64,000 nucleotides of DNA. Origin: Hawksworthiomyces lignivorus. Its lineage: Eukaryota; Ascomycota; Sordariomycetes; Ophiostomatales; Ophiostomataceae. Both the position numbers and the translations under genes were made by a program. A model generated the notes under the pieces. The model had not been told where the DNA came from and made no database searches. It worked only from the letters and a program-made list of their open reading frames with translations. The stretch covers positions 248,001 through 312,000 of the forward strand of contig NTMA01000003.1 in the NCBI GenBank assembly GCA_002917075.1. The letters are read 5' to 3'. Shown here piece after piece: positions 58,421-64,000 of the stretch (positions within the stretch are counted from its first letter, which is position 1; every line of letters begins with the position of its first letter).

Positions 58421-61038
58421 TTAGCCTTCTGCCTCCATATCGTAGCCGGCAGACTTGTGCTTAGGGACGAATTTGAAATCAGGATGCGCGGGACCCAGGA
58501 ACATTTCGCTAAAGAGGCACCGTTAGTTTTGCAGTTCTGGTTTTTGTGCAACCCTGCACCCTCGCTTCCTCTGCGCTTTGGCGCGCGGGCGCGCGCGCCC
58601 CGGGTGGGGGGAGATGGGGGGACTCTTTTACCTAATCTTAATCCAATCCTTGTAGTTGCGGCTGGAGAGCAGCGTCTCCAGCTCGTTGCGGCCGCGGTAG
58701 GCCGGAGGCCGGTCGTTGAGGCTGGGGGGCAGGTGCTCGAGCAGGCCGATGGGGACGTAGCGCGAGGCGAAGCTGAGGTACTCGAGCAGGAAGCGGCGGG
58801 TGGTGCCGAGGCCGTGCTCGTCGGTGCCCCAGGCGTCCATGCCGTAGCGGGCGTACTTTTCGACGTAGGTGAGGCGCTCCGTGGCCGACTTGTCGAGGTA
58901 CTGGCCTGCCTGGATCTCCTCGAAGAGCCAGGGCTTGATGATGGCGCCGCGGCCGATCATGACCGAGTCGACGCCGGCCTGGGCGATCTGGTCGCGGTAG
59001 TGCTCGTGGCTGTAGCAGTCGCCGTTGCCGAGGAAGTAGATGTGCACGGCCTCGGTGGTGCCGCGGCCGCCGGCGCTGGCCATGGTGCGCGGGTCGGGCT
59101 CGGCGGCGGTGTCGGCGAGGCGGTCGCGGGCCTCGTTGTAGGAGCGCACGAGGGCGGCGCACTCGGCAATGTAGCTCCAGTCGGCGGGCTTGCGGTAGCG
59201 CTGGCTGCGGGTGCGGCCGTGCAGGGTGACGGCGGCGCAGCCGGGGGCGCCGAGGCGGTCGCGGGTCTCGATGCCGCCAAAGGCGAGGCGCTCGAGCACG
59301 CGCGGCGCCTGCGGGCTGCCCTCGCGCACGCCGATGCGCAGCTTGGCCGTGATGGGCACCTCGCCCGACACGGCGTTCATGCCGCGCACCATGCGCTCGA
59401 GCTTGTTGGGCGCCTCGAGCAGGCCCGACCCGCCGCCGCTCTTGTACACCATGTCGATGGGGCAGCCGCAGTTGATGTCGATCAGCCGCAGGTGCGGCAG
59501 CAGCCGCGTCATGGCCTCGGCCGCCTTGACGGCCATCCACGGCTGGTTGGCGGCGATCTGCGCGCCGAACTTGAGGTCGCGGCTGTTGTCGTAGCCCGCC
59601 ACGACGTGCTGTCCCGCGCCCGGCCGGAACCGCGGCGGCGTCACCTCGGACGCGTGCGCCTTCATCAGCGCCCACTCGGGCTGCTTGCCCGTCACCAGGT
59701 CGGCGCCGAGCGCCATCTCCGAGTACGTCACCTCGCAGCCCAGCTCGACGCACAGCCGCCGGAACGGCAGGTTGCCCTGCGTGGTCAGCGGCGCCAGCGT
59801 CGGCGTCTCGGGCCCAAAGTAGATGCGCCGCTTCTCCGACGGCAGGAACGGCGGGTCCACAAATTGCGCGCGGTAGTCCTGGGCGCTGCCGCTGCCGTCG
59901 TCGTTGTCGCCTCTGCTCTCGCCCTTGCTCTCGCCCTTGCCTTCGCCGCCTTGTGGCACCGGCTCCTCCGCCGGCTCCTCCTTCTTCTTGCCGTTGTAGA
60001 TCTTCTTCATCAGTGCTAGCTCGCGGTCCAGCCACTTGATGTACTGGTCCGACCGCTCCAGGGTGGTCCGCCGGCGCGCCAGGTTCTGCTTCTCTATCGC
60101 CGGCACCACGTTGACTACGCCCGGCCGGGCGTCGTCTTCGTCGACAGGCGCAGCGGCAGCGGCGCCTCCCTGCTCCACAGTCGTCTTCGTCTCGCCGCTT
60201 TCCTCTGGGGCAGCGGCGTCATCGCCTTGCGTCTGCGTCTGCGCCTGGCTCCGCGCCGCCGCCTCCTCGACGAGGACCAGCTCCTTGCGGCCGTCGGCGT
60301 GCTCCACCTCCTTCATGTGGCTCGACACGAAGCGGCACTTCCAGCCCGAGGGGCAGCGGCCGTACGCGGCGAAGACGGGGCACACGCCGCCAAACGTCGC
60401 GAGGTCGCCGCGCCGGCCCTCCCGCATGTAGGCGCGCAGATCGTGCAGCGCGCGGCACTTGTCGCCGAGGCGGCAGGCCTTGGGCGCAAACTCGGGCGAA
60501 TGTGCCACGGACGCGCACAGCCGCACGGCGTCCCGCGAGTGGCCAAAGTCGCGCTCCTTGTTCTGGCCCCCCTTCTTGGACTTCCGTCCCCGGCCGCCGC
60601 TGTGTTCTGGGCCGCGGCCCTCGGCCCCGTCATCGTCAATGTCATCCTCCTCCGTCCTGCTGTCTGTAGCAGCGGTTTTTTTGATCAGATACCTAGTTTG
60701 CCGTGTGAGTTTGGAGTGGCATTTATGAAGGGAGGAATTTTCCCAAATTCAGATTCGTCTCACTCTTCTTTGATAGGCGCAATCCCAAAAACCCTGTCTC
60801 GCTTTGCTGGTGTAGCAAGGCCTCCAGAGAGTGCCGTGGTACTGTCATCTACGTCTACCCTTGTGCGCTTCTGCCGATGCTCTTCGTCATCCCCAGCGAC
60901 TGCATGTCCAAGCTTGGAGGAAGTTGAAGCCAAAGCCTCTGGGAGTTCGGCGTTGTCAAGCCTCCTCTTGGACGGAGAGCCAGGAGCAATGGACACCCCG
61001 TCTGCTTCACTGCTGGCATTACCGGTTCCGGATGCCAT
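58421..61038 (-). CDS. dus3: tRNA-dihydrouridine(47) synthase DUS3
   Basis: FMN-dependent enzyme reducing uridine 47 in the variable loop of tRNAs (and some mRNA uridines). Model complement(join(58421..58508,58632..60659,60764..61038)), 796 aa. Exon 1 encodes a charged N terminus. The CCCH zinc-finger region lies at about 145-205 ([28 protein letters not shown]), typical of DUS3 and absent from other Dus enzymes. The TIM barrel starts at about 379 ([20 protein letters not shown]), with [20 protein letters not shown] at about 487 holding the catalytic Cys, [23 protein letters not shown] and [20 protein letters not shown] for phosphate and FMN binding. The last exon is found only by splicing: [26 protein letters not shown] is the conserved DUS3 C terminus. 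A Lys/Glu/Gly-rich linker separates the finger from the barrel. Confidence 0.96.
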
Positions 61039-62268
61039 TGTGTGCTGTGTCGGATAATTGCGTTGCGATCGTGCAGTGAGAATAAGATCTCTCGTACAAG
61101 AAGAGTTTTTATATCTCCGCTAGCTAAATAATTATCCTACAAAACATTAATTTTCAATTAGCGGGGCCAAAATCCCAGGCGCCAGAGGTCTACACTGAGC
61201 CGCCATTCTTTCTCAGAATGACTACTTTACGAAAATAGCGAAGAATATAGACTGGGTTTATTTTTATTTTTTATTTTTATTTTTTTGAAAAAAAAATTTT
61301 GATTGCATTTGAATTATCCTGAGAAGGCTGCCGATAAAAAATGCGTAAAACATGTAGCCATTTCGAAATCAATTGAGAGACATTGCACTGGATCTCGCTG
61401 CTAGAGCTGAGAATGGATATCGTTTAGCGTCTCACAATGTCACACTAATGCATCAGGTAGTTACTTACAGCGCTTTGCAATACATAAACACCATGGCAGT
61501 GCTCACAGCAAATCCCCTCCTCGCTAGAATTTCTGTCCCTTTTACCAGCAAAGCTATCAGGTAGAGCCAGGGAAAGGCTATGCGGTTTCTCTATTACACA
61601 GTCTTTGTCTAATCTTGCACTTATATGCTTGCCTAAAGATTTTTTTGGGCTCATGCTTTACATTCAAAGGCATCAGAGCTGCTGCTATTGGACGATGGCC
61701 TTTGATCCCAGACATCTACACAATGACTTAGATCCTTCGAGTGCTGCTTCCGCGGAAGTATTGGCGATGCTATCGATAGCAACAATGGCAAAGATAGCCA
61801 GACTACCGGAATTATTGCTTATCCATCTACTGCCACTTGAGGTAAACCGATTCACCTCTGTGCAATATATGAGGGAATCTGTGGCGAGGCTAATAGCATC
61901 CACGTCTCGGACTGTATCGAGATCCAAGAATGCAGCAGCAAATGAGTCCGTACAAAGCTAGGCCGACGGATGTAGAAGTCCGCAGCTGGCTCCCTTGGTT
62001 GCGCCCCAAGAAGATTCCCTTCCACTAAGCGATACGCCCTTGTTTCCCTCTGAACAAGTAACTATTCTATGCTTGTGCCAGAAAGAGGTAAAGACGAGCC
62101 CACCTGCCGGGTTGATTGTACGTCGTAATGACATTCGTTCCCGTCCGCCAGCACAAAAGGACTTCGCCCTGCCGTAAGATACTAGAAGGGCAAACCGGAA
62201 CACTAATTCGTCAACGTCTCCTCATGCCCTTTCTGCTGGTGCGTTTTGAAGGTAATTATAAGAAGAAA
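61039..62268. other. interval between DUS3 and the WD40 gene, with an unexplained open stretch
   Basis: The left part (61080-61340) is very AT-rich with T runs. From 61605 to 62177 one plus-strand frame is open except for a single TAG at 61959-61961, and one minus-strand frame is open over nearly the same span (62203 to 61685) except for the TAG at the same CTAG palindrome. Neither translation is recognised. It may be a decayed coding sequence, possibly related to the adjacent WD40 gene or to a mobile element. Confidence 0.4.
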
Positions 62269-64000
62269 CTATGGGGTATGTAAACGAGTTAGTTCGTCGG
62301 CAGAAAACCTAAGGACCACATCAAGGCCTGCCGCACAGCATATGGCGACTGTCGAGTGTGCCACTGCAAAGCGGTTTGATCGGTATTTTGGCGGCAGCCA
62401 CAACACTTCTTCATTGTTCCACATTATCCATGCGCCTTGACGCTGCAAGCTACACCCTCGATAGCGAAGCTTGGAGGAGAGGTTGGGACCTAGGCCTTGT
62501 TTGAGATCGGTAGCGCCATTAGCGTGATATAATCCATCTTGATTGAAACACAGGTCATAGATAAGCTCATCTGTCTCTAGCGTCTGTGTACAGGTACCGG
62601 TGGTATAGTCCCAAATCTTGATTGTCTTGTCTGCAGACGAGGAAAGAAGCGACTGGCCATCTAGTGAGAATATACTTGAGAAAACCCTATCATAGTGGCC
62701 CTCTAATGTTCGCATACAGGTGCCAGTGTTAGGATTCCATATCTTGACAGTGTTATCATAAGATGCTGAGGCAAGCCATCGGCCATCAGGCGAGAACGCA
62801 GCCGAGGAAATCTTCCCGGTATGGCCCCTCAATGTTTGCGTACAAGTGCCGGTAGTAATATCCCATACGTTGATACTGGTAATAAATTTTTCAGCAAGCG
62901 ACTTATTATCAGGTGAGAATAAGATCAAATCTGCGCAGTGATGGTTTTTTCGTATGTTTATATAGGTTCCAGTAACAAGATCCCAAATCATAATTGACGT
63001 ATCGGCGGAGATAAAACCAAAATACTGGCTATTCGGCGAAAACACAATACTGTAAAAGCTCTGGATACGGCGTTTGAATGCGTGTGTACAAATACCGGTA
63101 GGAAGATCCCATACTTTAATCGTCCTATCTCCAGATGCTGAAGCAAGCAATTGGCTATTTGGTGAGAATATAATCCAGTCGATATGATCACTATGGCCTT
63201 CAAGTGTCTGCATACAGATGTCGGTGGTTGAATCCAAAATCTGTATTACGTTGTTAAATGTAGAAGCAAGATACTGGCCATTTGGCGAGAACACGGTCGA
63301 GTTGTAATATTTAGTACTGTCTTTGGATGTTTCCGTAGAACTGTTGACGGTAAAATCCCAAATATTAATCGTACCATCTACAAGTCCTGAAGCAAGTTGC
63401 CGGCCATCTGGCGATAATGCAATTGAGTCAAAGCCGCTTTGGCACTCAAGTCTGTGAATACTAGTGTGCGTGATGGCGTCCAAAATATTAAAAGTACGAA
63501 ATTCGTGTGCCAAAAGAAGAAGCCGGCCATTTGGTAAGAATGTGATGTTGGCAAAACCGTAGCCATCTCCTTGGAATGTCTCAGAGCTGCCAGTAGAAAG
63601 CCCATAGATTTTAATTGTACAGCCGGTATTTATTGCAGCAAGGAACTGGCTATCTGGCGAGAACGAAATTGACCACCAACGACGGGTATCATGATAAATC
63701 TTTACAGAGGTACTGCTAAAAGGAATATCCCAGACTTTGATCGTGTTGCGAAATCTAACGGCAAACCATCTACTATCCGGCGAGAATACCATCGACTTCG
63801 GATCACCAAAATAATTAACAGATTCTTGCATTTGTACCTTGAAGCATGCAGTATGATTATAAATCGTAATTTTGTTGAGTCTAGATGCCAAAGCAAGATA
63901 CTGGCCATTTGGTGAGAATTCCAAAACGTCTCCGCTCTCGAATGTTTGTGTATAAGTGCCGGTAGTAAGGTCCATAATCTTGAGCACACCATAGCCATCT
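62269..64000 (-). CDS. WD40-repeat protein, C-terminal part (STAND/NLR-type), cut by the window edge
   Basis: Partial: the frame is open from the right edge (DGYGVLKIMDLTTGT) to the stop at 62269, about 577 codons, with the N terminus outside. It consists of roughly a dozen WD40 units of about 42 residues, each with a FSPNGQYLAS / FSPDGRWLAS strand and an IKVWD or IKIWD ending, for example CTQTLRGHTGKISSAAFSPDGR and ASASYDNTVKIWNPNTGTC. After the propeller comes GAWIMWNNEEVLWLPPKYRS and VAHSTVAICCAAGLDVVLRFS, a tail commonly seen on fungal NACHT-WD40 proteins (HET-E/NWD group), which act as STAND receptors in self/non-self recognition. The family link is an inference, as no NACHT domain is in view. 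The gene is much more AT-rich than its neighbours, and its repeats are divergent from one another, unlike the near-identical repeats of rapidly evolving HET-E-type genes. Confidence 0.85.
   Translation of the reverse strand, partial: DGYGVLKIMDLTTGTYTQTFESGDVLEFSPNGQYLALASRLNKITIYNHTACFKVQMQESVNYFGDPKSMVFSPDSRWFAVRFRNTIKVWDIPFSSTSVKIYHDTRRWWSISFSPDSQFLAAINTGCTIKIYGLSTGSSETFQGDGYGFANITFLPNGRLLLLAHEFRTFNILDAITHTSIHRLECQSGFDSIALSPDGRQLASGLVDGTINIWDFTVNSSTETSKDSTKYYNSTVFSPNGQYLASTFNNVIQILDSTTDICMQTLEGHSDHIDWIIFSPNSQLLASASGDRTIKVWDLPTGICTHAFKRRIQSFYSIVFSPNSQYFGFISADTSIMIWDLVTGTYINIRKNHHCADLILFSPDNKSLAEKFITSINVWDITTGTCTQTLRGHTGKISSAAFSPDGRWLASASYDNTVKIWNPNTGTCMRTLEGHYDRVFSSIFSLDGQSLLSSSADKTIKIWDYTTGTCTQTLETDELIYDLCFNQDGLYHANGATDLKQGLGPNLSSKLRYRGCSLQRQGAWIMWNNEEVLWLPPKYRSNRFAVAHSTVAICCAAGLDVVLRFSADELTRLHTP

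Noticed and set aside
58457..60019. 520-codon plus-strand frame and a 465-codon minus frame overlapping DUS3
   Set aside because: Both are out-of-frame shadows of a GC-rich gene; DUS3 itself has the zinc finger, TIM-barrel motifs and matching splice sites.

Overview
The window looks like chromosomal DNA of a filamentous ascomycete, probably a Sordariomycete. The reasons are many short spliceosomal introns with GT...AG ends and CTAAC-type branch sites, GC-rich coding sequence, fungus-specific families (Zn2Cys6 regulator, LaeA-like methyltransferase, L-arabinitol 4-dehydrogenase, CLU/TIF31, WD40 protein of the fungal STAND/NLR type), and polypyrimidine leaders before several start codons. I cannot name genus or species. 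Exon structures were worked out by hand from splice signals and reading-frame continuity; every coding model sums to whole codons.

Left third (1-21.5 kb): an MFS sugar transporter (1908-3636) and a two-domain DABB/EthD-like protein (4652-5552) on +; a Zn2Cys6 transcription factor whose zinc cluster is split by an intron (6323-9600, +); then four minus-strand genes: a low-complexity hydrophilic protein with three CRE-like sites upstream (9933-10895), a secreted, probably GPI-anchored Gly/Ser-repeat protein (11956-14099), a Yippee protein (17510-17963) and a ferric reductase (19601-21505).

Middle (21.5-51.5 kb): a 6-kb interval without a recognisable gene, an unrecognised 1037-aa AT-hook-like protein (27489-30602, -), then mostly housekeeping genes: CLU1/TIF31 (32381-36539, +), IBA57/CAF17 (37477-38856, +), a J-domain protein (39051-40028, -), the APC/C activator CDC20 (41465-43270, +), the TFIIA large subunit (44811-46738, +), L-arabinitol 4-dehydrogenase (48066-49339, +) and ATP synthase subunit g (50578-51453, +).

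Right part (52-64 kb): a six-exon LaeA-like methyltransferase (52079-53710, -), a 4.7-kb gene-poor stretch, tRNA-dihydrouridine synthase 3 (58421-61038, -), and an AT-rich WD40-repeat gene cut by the right edge (62269-64000, -).

There is no obvious biosynthetic cluster, CRISPR array or intact transposon. The mitochondrial genes (IBA57, ATP20, CLU1) and the sugar genes (MFS transporter, LAD) are scattered rather than clustered. The items most worth following up are the WD40 gene at the edge with its oddly open flank, the repeat-rich surface protein, the LaeA-like protein with a low-complexity insert in its catalytic domain, the unrecognised AT-hook protein, and the CRE-bearing low-complexity gene with two competing splice donors.
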